A DNA stretch of 58,813 nt from Candidatus Babeliaceae bacterium (GTDB lineage Bacteria; Babelota; Babeliae; Babelales; Babelaceae), in NCBI GenBank assembly GCA_007116155.1, contig SKJC01000010.1, positions 1-58,813 of the forward strand. Reading direction: 5' to 3'. The notes beneath the pieces were generated by a model. That model was not told where the DNA came from. It saw only the letters and a list, made by a program, of their open reading frames with translations, and searched no databases. Position 1 is the first letter of the stretch; every line of letters starts with the position of its first letter. Of this stretch, positions 50,757 through 58,813 are shown piece by piece. The translations under genes were made by a program, and so were the position numbers.

Positions 50757-51941
50757 TCAATGACGAAAAGATTTTCCTCGATGCAACAACTTTGTATCTA
50801 TTATTTTTAATATTCGCCTTCCCAAGCAACCCAAAAGAAGTTGTGCTTGAACCCGCCTATAATAATCCGCATGAACTGATTGAACTATCATTCTATTACA
50901 AACAAACGCTAACTCACCCAACCACATATTAAAAATAGAACGTTCGGATACGAGCGATTTTATAAAATCAAACTCAAGACTCTGAATACAATCAAAATAT
51001 TGTATATAACGGCCTAAAGGCAAATGCATTGCTATAAAAGCACCTAACGTTTGTCTAGAAGGCCCAACAAACTGGCAAACCTTTTTTAAAGACTCTGAAG
51101 TAAGTTTAGAGATTTGAACAAAAAAATCTGTTCGTTCTTTGCTGTTACCTAAAAGAAGCAATGTCTGTGCTGTTGAAAAGAACGAAGTTTCATTATCAAA
51201 AGACTCGAAAGGCATATGTAAGCGCTGAACAATAGTGGCTTCATTTTTTAAATCTTCAAAAACCCATGAAAATAATCGAGAGAATTCCCCTACTCGCTCT
51301 GTGCAAATAGATGCACGTTTTCGTTCGAATGTTTTTAGAGCCAAATCATTAAAATATTTTCTGATCCACCGCAAACATGGCTCATTAAAAGCTACATCTC
51401 GCTTACTTTCATGTAACAACCGTTTTTGCATAATTGCGAACTCGCTCTGCCATTTATTTGCAGCAACCCGTGTACACAAAATTTTTTTCTGATCATTAAA
51501 AGATAAACGCTTAAGACTAGCAAGATACTGCGCATATAAATCAAAAGGCGCTTCAAGTGACAAAAAAGAACCAATGGTGCCACCGGTAGGGGACTCAAAA
51601 GACAGCACATCATGTAAATTTTTTTTAGACAATTTACGCAACCGCTTAAAAACATTTTTACATTCATATGCATCACCTAAAATCAACATCGCCTGCGCAA
51701 CTGAAAATCGCGTCTGTTCTGTCAATGTATTTAAGCGCTCAACACAAACATCTTGCGCACAAGGCTCTTCAAAAGACCACTGATAAAAAGGCCTAAAAAC
51801 AGCACAGTGCTCCCGGTTTGCAGGATACGGAAAATATTCTTCTTGGTCGATTGAAACCGGTCCCTTTTGGGTCATTTCAAATGCAACACATAAAGAAAAC
51901 CTAAAAAAAACAAACGCATAAAAAAGATATTTTTTATACAT
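50757..51941 (-). CDS. Secreted protein made of an internal duplication
   Basis: A 394-residue exported protein of unknown function with signal peptide about 1-21. The start at 51941 follows AGGGGGGG; a GTG two codons earlier is also in frame. The mature chain consists of two similar halves of about 165 residues. Matching blocks are FSVAQAMLILGDAYECKNVFKRLRKL with FSTAQTLLLLGNSKERTDFFVQISKL; VLSFESPTGGTIGSFLSLEAPFDLYAQYLASL with VCQFVGPSRQTLGAFIAMHLPLGRYIQYFDCI; and NKWQSEFAIMQKRLL with NMWLGELAFVCNRMI. Both halves are mostly helical. No catalytic motif is recognised. It shares a bidirectional terminator with gatA. Confidence 0.75.
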   Translation of the reverse strand: MYKKYLFYAFVFFRFSLCVAFEMTQKGPVSIDQEEYFPYPANREHCAVFRPFYQWSFEEPCAQDVCVERLNTLTEQTRFSVAQAMLILGDAYECKNVFKRLRKLSKKNLHDVLSFESPTGGTIGSFLSLEAPFDLYAQYLASLKRLSFNDQKKILCTRVAANKWQSEFAIMQKRLLHESKRDVAFNEPCLRWIRKYFNDLALKTFERKRASICTERVGEFSRLFSWVFEDLKNEATIVQRLHMPFESFDNETSFFSTAQTLLLLGNSKERTDFFVQISKLTSESLKKVCQFVGPSRQTLGAFIAMHLPLGRYIQYFDCIQSLEFDFIKSLVSERSIFNMWLGELAFVCNRMIVQSVHADYYRRVQAQLLLGCLGRRILKIIDTKLLHRGKSFRH

Positions 51942-52022
51942 CTTCACCCCCCCTATAAAAATTCTTTTTTATCCACTTAAACGTATCTTAACTAATAAAT
52001 GCAAGGCTATATACATGATTAA

Positions 52023-52862
52023 TTAATACAGTTGTTGTATAGAAATATTCGTATATCGTGCACAAATAGTATCTCCTTTGCGTCCGGTGTACCAAAACGA
52101 TAACCGATCTCCTTTTTTCAATAAAATATTGCCCGATATAAACACGGGTACACCAATTGAATTCCAACAAGACCCATAACCTGCTAACGGCCCGTCATTT
52201 TTATATACCTCATACCATCGATTCGCTTTATTTTTGGCATCGAAGCACAATATTGAAAAGACTTGAAACATACCATCTTCCGGTGTAACAAATTCACTTT
52301 TTTCAGCATTCCAAACATCGGGCACTGCAACAGCCGCCTCAGAAAAATAAACCTTTTGGGCAACACCAGTCTGTTCAATCAATACATCTGAACCTACATA
52401 CGCATGAATAGTTACCCGTGGAACAGGATATTGCCAAGCAAGTTCGCCACCCGTTGCAACATTGCATAAACATTGCCCAACCTTACCTCCTTCTTGAGGC
52501 AAAACAAACGCATATGAATCATGCAATATCTCAGGAGGTTGAATAGTAATGCTTCCAGATGATGGTGTTAATAAACAGATATGCGCGCCGGGTTGAAATA
52601 ACAGATGTCCAGAAAGACTATCCCCAGATTTGCGTATATTTAACGAAGCCTCTCCTTCCAAATTACCCCGAACTAAACCAACAGAAATTGTTCCATGACT
52701 ATCGCGTTTAACCAACGTGCCGGGAGTATTGCTATCAGTAGCATCTTGAATACTGCCTAACGCTTTTTGCAGAGAAACCGCCACAATGGGCGAACCATTT
52801 TTTGCCAATACAAAGGACTCTGTAATAAGATATAAAAACAAAAAAACAACACCTGTTTTCAT
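52023..52862 (-). CDS. Small secreted fibre-like protein with one repeat unit and a C1q-like head
   Basis: A 279-residue exported protein. The ATG at 52862 has AGGAGAGGT just upstream and starts a signal peptide (about 1-20). Residues about 25-90 look like a single degenerate copy of the giant neighbour's 78-residue repeat (SNTPGTLVKRDSHGTISVGLVRGNLEGEA against SNTxxxIVRRDASGNFxAGTI...). The next stretch ends LNIRKSGDSLSGHLLF, like VLKAGDTMTGPLVF there. The last ~130 residues form a C1q/TNF-like jelly roll (VTIHAYVGSDV...EFVTPEDGMFQVFSILCF...ILLKKGDRLSFWYTGR). It is a miniature of the giant protein, transcribed just downstream of it behind a terminator. A trimeric surface adhesin or binding head is likely (inference). 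Confidence 0.72.
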   Translation of the reverse strand: MKTGVVFLFLYLITESFVLAKNGSPIVAVSLQKALGSIQDATDSNTPGTLVKRDSHGTISVGLVRGNLEGEASLNIRKSGDSLSGHLLFQPGAHICLLTPSSGSITIQPPEILHDSYAFVLPQEGGKVGQCLCNVATGGELAWQYPVPRVTIHAYVGSDVLIEQTGVAQKVYFSEAAVAVPDVWNAEKSEFVTPEDGMFQVFSILCFDAKNKANRWYEVYKNDGPLAGYGSCWNSIGVPVFISGNILLKKGDRLSFWYTGRKGDTICARYTNISIQQLY

Positions 52863-52876
52863 ACCTCTCCTACTGT

Positions 52877-52907
52877 AAAAAAAGGCCCTGCAATCTTGCA
52901 GGGCCCC
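52877..52907 (-). terminator. Terminator after the giant fibre gene
   Basis: A perfect 10-bp GC-rich stem (52884-52893 with 52896-52905), a TC centre and, on the minus strand, a run of seven T. It lies between the giant fibre gene stop and the small C1q gene. Confidence 0.9.
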
Positions 52908-52912
52908 AATCA

Positions 52913-55900
52913 TTAGGTCGTTAAAAACTGAATGCTTAATGTTGAAGCACCCCCACCCACGATAGTATCATTGCTTCGACCTTGATACTGCACCTGCAAT
53001 ATATCACCCGCTGTTAACTGCACAACCGCGGCAAGATGGCCACCAACCCGTGTTTCTTGCCAAAAATAGCTATATCCAACAATAGGTGAACTATTTTTCA
53101 ACAACCGAATATACCGATCAAAGGTATTGGTTGAAGTAACAGAACAAGAAGCGCTTACCTGATAATACCCCGTTACTGGAGCTGTATACGCATACGTAGC
53201 CGGATTATAATTGCCATTTAAATCAATCAACTCAGTTTCGTACGGAATAATAACCGATGTTGAAGCCGTCATTGGAAAATTATTATTCATATACGCATGA
53301 ACCGTATACCGCGGCAATGAACCTCCACCAGCCGTAGCCCAGTTCAAATTGCCAGCCCCATCATTTACTAATGATTGCCCAGCCAGACCCTGCACCGCAG
53401 GAAGCGTTAACGTATAACTTGTCGGCATAGATGCATTGGCCCGCAGCGCAACAAATTCAGTACCATTAACCAACTGCTCTCGTAATTGAATTGAGTTCTG
53501 ATCAGCAAAAACCAACGGGCCAGTCATAGTATCCCCAGCTTTCAAAACGTTATTCGTTGCTGATCCAGTGAGCGTTCCGGTTACATTCCCAATCAAATTG
53601 GCAGTTATCGTTCCTGCTGAAAAATTACCCGTCCCATCACGGCGTACAATCTGATTTGCTGTATTCAAATGCGTTGCTGCGTTAGCCAAAATAGTCGCGG
53701 TTGCTACATTTGCTGCCGTTTGTCCACCAACAGCCGCAACAACCGTTGTCGTCTGACCGCCGGTTACATCACCATTTAAGGAGCCTGAAAAATTCGTTGC
53801 ACTCGTTGCCGTACTTGCATTACCCAATAGATTTGCCGTAATAGTACCGGCAGAAAAGTTACCTGAAGCATCTCGCCGAACAATCTGGCTCGCTGTGTTT
53901 AAACTCGTTGCTGCATTGGCAAGAACCGTTGCACTTGCTACATCCGTCGCCGTCTGCCCCCCAACAGCTCCAACAACCGTTGCACCTTGTGTACCGGTTA
54001 CATCACCGCTGAGAGAACCTGAAAAGTTTTTTGCGCTCGTTGCCGTGCTTGCATTACCAATAAGATTAGCGGTTATCGTCCCCGCAGAAAAATTACCCGA
54101 AACATCGCGCCGAACAATCTGATTTGACGTATTACTACTCGTTGCTGCATTAGCTAATACCACGCCACTTGTCACATCTGCCGCTAATTGCCCACCAACC
54201 GATGTGACAACCGTTGATCCTTGTGTACCAGTTACATCACCACTCAACAACCCAGAAAAATTAATTGCCGTTGTTGCACTCGTAGCGTTTCCTAATAAAG
54301 TAGCGGTTATCGTACCCGCAGAAAAATTACCCGATGCATCACGCCGAACAATCTGACTTGCCGTATTCAAATTCGTGGCATTTTGAGTTAGCACCGTTGC
54401 ACTTGCAACATCTGCTGCTGTCTGACCACCGACCGTTGCAACAAGCGTTGATCCTTGTGTACCCGTAACATCCCCGCTGAGAGAACCAGAAAAATTAGTC
54501 GCGCTGGTTGCGGTACTTGCGTTGCCCAACAGATTTGCAGTTATCGTCCCCGCAGAAAAATTACCCGATGCATCACGCCGAACAATCTGACTTGCCGTAT
54601 TCAAATTCGTGGCATTTTGAGTTAGCACCGTTGCACTTGCTACATCCGTTGCTGTCTGGCCACCAACCGTTGCAACAAGCGTTGCACCCTGCGTTCCGGT
54701 CACATCACCGCTCAATGATCCGGTAAAACTTGTTGCGCTCGTTGCCGTGCTTGCATTACCAATCAAATCAGCAGTTATCGTACCAGCTGCAAAATTGCCT
54801 GAAGCATCACGCCGTACAATCTGATTAGCCGTATTAACACTCGTTGCGGCGTTTGCTAGAACAGCGCCACTGGCAACATTTACTGCCGTCTCACCTCCTA
54901 CCGTAGCAACAACCGTAGATCCCTGTGTACCGGTTACATCACCACTGAGTGAACCTGAAAAATTAGTCGCACTCGTTGCGGTACTTGCGTTGCCTGCTAA
55001 ATTCGCGGTTATCGTACCAGCTGCAAAATTACCTGAAGCATCTCGCCGTACAATCTGACTTACCGTATTTAAACTCGTTGCAGTATTTGCCAGAACAGCT
55101 CCACTTGCCACAGCGGCTGCAGTCTGACCGCCTACCGTCGCCACCAGAGTTGCACTCTGTGTTCCCGTCACATCACCGCTGAGTGAACCAGTAAATGATG
55201 CAGCAGACCCAGAAACGTTGCCGGTCACACTACCGACAAGGTTAGCCGTAATCGTTCCTGCAGAAAAACTACCTGAAGCGTCCCGCCGTACAATCTGATT
55301 AACCGTATTTAAATTCGTGGCATTTTGAGTGAGCACCGTTGCACTGGCTACATCCGCTGCTGTCTGCCCACCAACCGTTGCAACAAGCGTTGCACCCTGC
55401 GTTCCGGTCACATCACCGCTCAATGATCCAGTAAAATTTGTTGCGCTCGTTGCCGTACTTGCATTACCAACCAAATCAGCGGTTATCGTACCAGCTGCAA
55501 AATTGCCTGAAGCATCACGCCGCACAATCCGATTAGCCGTATTAACACTCGTTGCTTGCTGAGCCAAAACGGTTGCCGAAGCAACGTCCGTAGCCGTTTG
55601 CCCACCAACCGTCGCCACCAGAGTTGCACTCTGTGTTCCCGTCACATCACCGCTGAGTGGACCAGTAAATGATGCAGCAGATCCAGAAACGTTACCTGTA
55701 ACAGTACCGATAAGATTCGCTGTAATAGTTCCCGCAGCAAAATCACCCGACGCATCGCGACGAACAATTTGGCTTGCCGTATTACTACTCGTTGCTGCAT
55801 TGGCTAATACTGAGCCCGTATAAATACCACTTGCCGGATTAACATCCGCATCAACCAGCAATGACGAAGTAAGACTGCCAGAAACCCCTGCATGCACTAA

Positions 55901-58813
55901 ACCTAGCCCTAAATCAGAACAGGTGACCGCCCCAGCAATACCCAAAGTACCGCCAATACTTGTGTTACCCGTTGGCGCATCCACTACAAATTTATTAGTA
56001 TTAATAGCTATTGCATTTCCCGTAGGCTGATTCCACACTACTGAACCTGTTAATGTGCCTCCAGTTTTAAGCAGATATAGCGAAGGATCTAGCGAATCAA
56101 GTAATGTTTTATCTGCTGCCGACATGAACCCGGCACCCCCTGATGTGGCTGTTGCATGTAATGTACCACCCGCAAGATCCCCATGCGCATGCACGTGATC
56201 AGATCGTGAAAAGGTATTTGCAATACCTTCAGCATTTGCCGTACTAATAGTCACGGGCGCAGCGACGGGTAATGGGTCTAACCCATTTGGCACGTGCCGT
56301 GCAGCATGCGCAGTGATGGTAACCCCGTTAATTAACCCGGCATTGGTTATCGCATTGGCTCCCAAATCAAGGTTGCCCGCCATAGCACGGGCACCACTTG
56401 CAAGTAGATATTGCGTATGATCATCATTGGCAAGACCGCTTAAATCACCGTGAGCCGTAATTACTGAAAGGCCACTCGCTTTAAAACCAAGGCGTGGTCG
56501 TTCATCACGTAGCTCTGAAATCCACTCAGAACTCGTTCCTGAATTTTCAGTGATAATTGATGCAATAAGCGCAATATTCCCGCCCCATGAACCAGGTTTA
56601 GGAGGAATCGTTCCATTCTGCGCATCAAGCAAAGAATCATATATCTCGCGACCATACACAAAGAGATACTGCTCTTGCGCACCATCTCCAACAACAAAAA
56701 GTGCATGCCGAACAAACTTACCAAGAGGGACTGATGCTAATGTTCCTGAACCATCGTCATAGTGATTGTAATCAACAGCCGACTGAGGAACAACGATATA
56801 ACTTGAAACTCCATCGCGATAAAACGCCTGCCAATCAACTGGTGAGCCTCCAGATGGAGCAAATTCATAGGTACTATAAAAATAGAGCCCCTCGCTTACC
56901 GCCATCTGCGTATCACTTATCTTACTAACCAGAGACCCAGTTACATAAATTGGCCCTAACGCTTCACGCAAAAGCGTATCAATATTAGTCCCGATATTAC
57001 GCGCATTACGTGCAATTTCTTGAACATATACAATTGAGCTAGCTGATGAACGAATCCGGGCGAGTATTATTTTCACTAAAGGACTTGGTTCCGTCGTGCT
57101 AAACGTAATCGTACCATCATCATTAACGAATAAATAACCTTCGCTATTTGCAGGAAGCGTTACATTCTGGGACGTCCAAGTAACATGCCGTAAATGGCCG
57201 TGCCCCGTCGCCGGAACATACTCAGTTAACAAATACCCCGTACCTGCGACAACCGCAACCTCTAAGCCTGAAGCAACCGATACCGCACCACCAGTTAACA
57301 CGCCGGTTGAAGCTTGATCATCAAAAAGCGGACTCACATACGTTACCTTATCAAGCTCAGTACCTGCATACTGTGGACCAACAGTGATAGTTCCCTCATT
57401 AGTTGGGTCAACTAAGAACATCGCAATATTAGTCCCTGGCGCGACAGCAACTTTGTCCTGAGAAAAAATGCCATCTATAACCCCTTGTAATAACGGATTT
57501 TGTATATTAGCATCCAAAGTATTATTGATCCCGAAAACAGCCATCGCATTAATTGTTGGCCCTGCACCTATATTAGGTACATAAAAGGCCTGTTGATTAA
57601 ACCCAAACATCTGTGAATTTTTAATCCGTGCTACTGCGCCATCCTGCAAAGTGATGCCCGTTCCGGGAGTTCCAACCGGATTGCCAATACAGATATCAGA
57701 AAGCACCGCTTGAAAGTTGGAGCCAGTGATAAAAAAGAAACTATCTAACAATGGATTGCCTTCAGACAACCACGTAATACCCTTAATTTCACCACATAAT
57801 GGATATACCCCAGACCCATTGGCATGGATACCTGTTACAAATTGCGCTTCACTCCGGACAAAAAGACGGTCCAATCGTATGAATGTTCGCGGCGTGGTTC
57901 CATTGGTAAGTGCAATAAGCGTCTCATTATGCCCAAAAACACAATCATAGACTTCAAAGACACCACCGCCATCATACCGAATCGCGGCACCACCAACTCC
58001 GGTAGCTCCAGTAAACGCGCAACCACTAACCCGCGCATTCGGCGCACCATATAAAATAGTGTTAGTTGCTGTAGTAGGCATAATAACCGTACCATCATCA
58101 CCCGATCCAACTACTATTACATACGGCTTTAATACAATAGGATCTTCAACAAATATACCGGGCCCTACTTTGATTACAAAAGGATTATCCACCGATGCTG
58201 TGGTGATACTATCAACTGCAGCTTTAATGGAAGTAAATTGATTTGGTGCCGAGATGTTCCCCTGAATGACAATCAGCTCTTGCGGAGCACAACAAGGAAG
58301 CCCTTGGGTAAAATAGACCATATTATTAAACAAAGTTGTACCGCCAACCGTAAGCGAACTCCCTGAACCGCTAAGCGTTAACGCCCCCGTCATCGTGTCG
58401 CCACTTTTAAGAACGTTAGCCGAAGCACTACCAATCAAGCTTGCAGTTATCTGATTTGCCAAAAAATTACCCGCCGCATCCCGACGAACAATCTGATTAA
58501 CCGTATTCAGATGCGTTGCAGTATTTGCCAACACTGCCCCGGAAGCAACATCTGCGGACGTTTGTCCGCCAACGGTTGCAACGGTCGTAGCCCCCTGTGT
58601 TCCGGTAACATCACCACTTAAGGCACCCGTAAATGAAGCAGCCGAACCTGAGACATTACCCGTAACATTGCCCACAAGGTCTGCCGTGATTGTTCCCGCA
58701 GCAAAGTTTCCAGATGCATCTCGTCGGACGATTCGACTAACCGTATTGCTACTCGTTGCTGCATTAGCTAGCACCGTTGCGCTTGCCACATCTGCTGCAG
58801 ATGCTCCACCAAC
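52913..58813 (-). CDS. Giant repeat fibre protein with phage-tail-like modules and a C1q-like C-terminal head (5' end outside window)
   Basis: Incomplete: the frame is open to the right edge, and the codons before 58789 still read as repeat (VGGASAADVASATVL), so the true start lies outside. At least 1966 residues are visible. From N to C: two 78-residue repeats; a right-handed beta-helix-like section (about 57600-58250, pectate-lyase style with FVIKVGPGIFVEDPIVLKPY); a middle with phage tail-fibre motifs (HGDLSGLANDDHTQYLL, SDHVHAHGDLAGGTLHA, GFMSAADKTLLDSL); ten more 78-residue repeats; then a C1q-like jelly roll (TVHAYMNNNFPM...YTAPVTGYYQVSASCSV...LTAGDILQVQYQG). Base composition is visibly less AT-rich than in neighbouring genes. 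It is very likely a long exported surface or appendage fibre with a binding tip; function is inferred. Confidence 0.82.
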   Translation of the reverse strand, partial: VGGASAADVASATVLANAATSSNTVSRIVRRDASGNFAAGTITADLVGNVTGNVSGSAASFTGALSGDVTGTQGATTVATVGGQTSADVASGAVLANTATHLNTVNQIVRRDAAGNFLANQITASLIGSASANVLKSGDTMTGALTLSGSGSSLTVGGTTLFNNMVYFTQGLPCCAPQELIVIQGNISAPNQFTSIKAAVDSITTASVDNPFVIKVGPGIFVEDPIVLKPYVIVVGSGDDGTVIMPTTATNTILYGAPNARVSGCAFTGATGVGGAAIRYDGGGVFEVYDCVFGHNETLIALTNGTTPRTFIRLDRLFVRSEAQFVTGIHANGSGVYPLCGEIKGITWLSEGNPLLDSFFFITGSNFQAVLSDICIGNPVGTPGTGITLQDGAVARIKNSQMFGFNQQAFYVPNIGAGPTINAMAVFGINNTLDANIQNPLLQGVIDGIFSQDKVAVAPGTNIAMFLVDPTNEGTITVGPQYAGTELDKVTYVSPLFDDQASTGVLTGGAVSVASGLEVAVVAGTGYLLTEYVPATGHGHLRHVTWTSQNVTLPANSEGYLFVNDDGTITFSTTEPSPLVKIILARIRSSASSIVYVQEIARNARNIGTNIDTLLREALGPIYVTGSLVSKISDTQMAVSEGLYFYSTYEFAPSGGSPVDWQAFYRDGVSSYIVVPQSAVDYNHYDDGSGTLASVPLGKFVRHALFVVGDGAQEQYLFVYGREIYDSLLDAQNGTIPPKPGSWGGNIALIASIITENSGTSSEWISELRDERPRLGFKASGLSVITAHGDLSGLANDDHTQYLLASGARAMAGNLDLGANAITNAGLINGVTITAHAARHVPNGLDPLPVAAPVTISTANAEGIANTFSRSDHVHAHGDLAGGTLHATATSGGAGFMSAADKTLLDSLDPSLYLLKTGGTLTGSVVWNQPTGNAIAINTNKFVVDAPTGNTSIGGTLGIAGAVTCSDLGLGLVHAGVSGSLTSSLLVDADVNPASGIYTGSVLANAATSSNTASQIVRRDASGDFAAGTITANLIGTVTGNVSGSAASFTGPLSGDVTGTQSATLVATVGGQTATDVASATVLAQQATSVNTANRIVRRDASGNFAAGTITADLVGNASTATSATNFTGSLSGDVTGTQGATLVATVGGQTAADVASATVLTQNATNLNTVNQIVRRDASGSFSAGTITANLVGSVTGNVSGSAASFTGSLSGDVTGTQSATLVATVGGQTAAAVASGAVLANTATSLNTVSQIVRRDASGNFAAGTITANLAGNASTATSATNFSGSLSGDVTGTQGSTVVATVGGETAVNVASGAVLANAATSVNTANQIVRRDASGNFAAGTITADLIGNASTATSATSFTGSLSGDVTGTQGATLVATVGGQTATDVASATVLTQNATNLNTASQIVRRDASGNFSAGTITANLLGNASTATSATNFSGSLSGDVTGTQGSTLVATVGGQTAADVASATVLTQNATNLNTASQIVRRDASGNFSAGTITATLLGNATSATTAINFSGLLSGDVTGTQGSTVVTSVGGQLAADVTSGVVLANAATSSNTSNQIVRRDVSGNFSAGTITANLIGNASTATSAKNFSGSLSGDVTGTQGATVVGAVGGQTATDVASATVLANAATSLNTASQIVRRDASGNFSAGTITANLLGNASTATSATNFSGSLNGDVTGGQTTTVVAAVGGQTAANVATATILANAATHLNTANQIVRRDGTGNFSAGTITANLIGNVTGTLTGSATNNVLKAGDTMTGPLVFADQNSIQLREQLVNGTEFVALRANASMPTSYTLTLPAVQGLAGQSLVNDGAGNLNWATAGGGSLPRYTVHAYMNNNFPMTASTSVIIPYETELIDLNGNYNPATYAYTAPVTGYYQVSASCSVTSTNTFDRYIRLLKNSSPIVGYSYFWQETRVGGHLAAVVQLTAGDILQVQYQGRSNDTIVGGGASTLSIQFLTT
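53560..55830 (-). repeat. Ten tandem 234-bp coding repeats
   Basis: Ten consecutive units of 234 bp (78 codons), each with VGGQTAADVASATVL, an ANAATxxNT or TQNATNLNT segment, IVRRDASGNFxAGTITANL, then either NASTATSATNFSG or VTGNVSGSAASFTG, and LSGDVTGTQG. Two more copies lie at about 58400-58813. The two alternate linkers (NASTATSAT versus VTGNVSGSAA) are swapped among units as cassettes. Confidence 0.92.

Noticed and set aside
53895-55562. Several plus-strand open frames across the fibre repeats
   Set aside because: They are antisense to the 234-bp repeats and recur with them; low-complexity shadows.
1-58813. Insertion sequences, integrases, toxin-antitoxin or restriction systems
   Set aside because: No transposase, recombinase, nuclease or methylase motif and no terminal inverted repeats with target duplications were seen. 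The only methyltransferase is the rRNA enzyme TlyA.

Overview
The window looks like part of the chromosome of a low-GC, Gram-negative-type bacterium that lives inside or on a eukaryotic host. The best guess is the candidate phylum Dependentiae (TM6). This is an inference from gene content; no rRNA gene is present to fix it. Reasons: housekeeping genes with bacterial signatures sit among a very large number of signal-peptide proteins. About 23 of roughly 46 genes encode them, and several carry eukaryote-type enzymatic folds (USP-like deubiquitinase, PPP phosphatase, cPLA2-like phospholipase) or HEAT-like repeats. Ribosomal and translation operons are broken up: tsf-frr without rpsB or pyrH, gatCA without gatB, rplU without rpmA.

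Layout. 1-5.7 kb: an anchored secreted protein, a sodium:solute symporter, a broken and an intact secreted GNAT, a Lys-rich secreted protein and a CNT nucleoside transporter. 5.8-9 kb: rpmE-prfA, then mreC running tail-to-tail far into an unknown gene. 9.0-11.2 kb: four tRNAs (Val, Asn, Asp, Val) leading into pyrG. 11.2-14.3 kb: two tandem small secreted paralogues (one frameshifted), a DUF1653 protein and an ABC-F ATPase. 14.4-19.3 kb: an effector-like cluster, with a USP-like protease and a PPP phosphatase in one operon behind a consensus promoter, converging on a cPLA2-like lipase. 19.4-22.3 kb: lepA and a possible RMD1/DUF155 protein. 22.4-31.5 kb: two helical-repeat secreted proteins flanking a second PPP phosphatase, a 1070-residue HEAT-repeat protein, and a third PPP phosphatase coupled to an amino-acid ABC transporter and grpE. 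34-37 kb: an outer-membrane-like protein, a secreted protein, and tsf-frr. 37-39 kb: rplU and two more secreted GNATs. 39-45 kb: Ktr/Trk potassium uptake, glyS, an HtrA-type protease and tlyA. 45-50.7 kb: a second USP-like protein, a small secreted protein, a MATE exporter overlapping gatC, and gatA. 50.7-58.8 kb: a duplicated-domain secreted protein, then two C1q-headed fibre proteins. One is tiny. The other is giant, built of 78-residue repeats plus phage-tail-fibre-like modules, and runs off the right edge.

How it fits together. The transporters (nucleoside, amino acid, Na+-coupled solute, K+) suit scavenging from a host. The secreted enzymes would act on host ubiquitin, phosphoproteins, lipids and acetylatable targets. 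The GNATs are telling because acetyl-CoA is expected in a cytosol, not in a periplasm. The C1q-tipped repeat fibres are plausible attachment devices. All effector roles are inference from folds and signal peptides.

There is no gene-free stretch above about 300 bases. The longest gaps (38244-38519, 44232-44509, 25157-25394, 29884-30092) hold only promoters, terminators or nothing recognisable. I saw no insertion sequence, integrase, CRISPR array, rRNA or replication origin.
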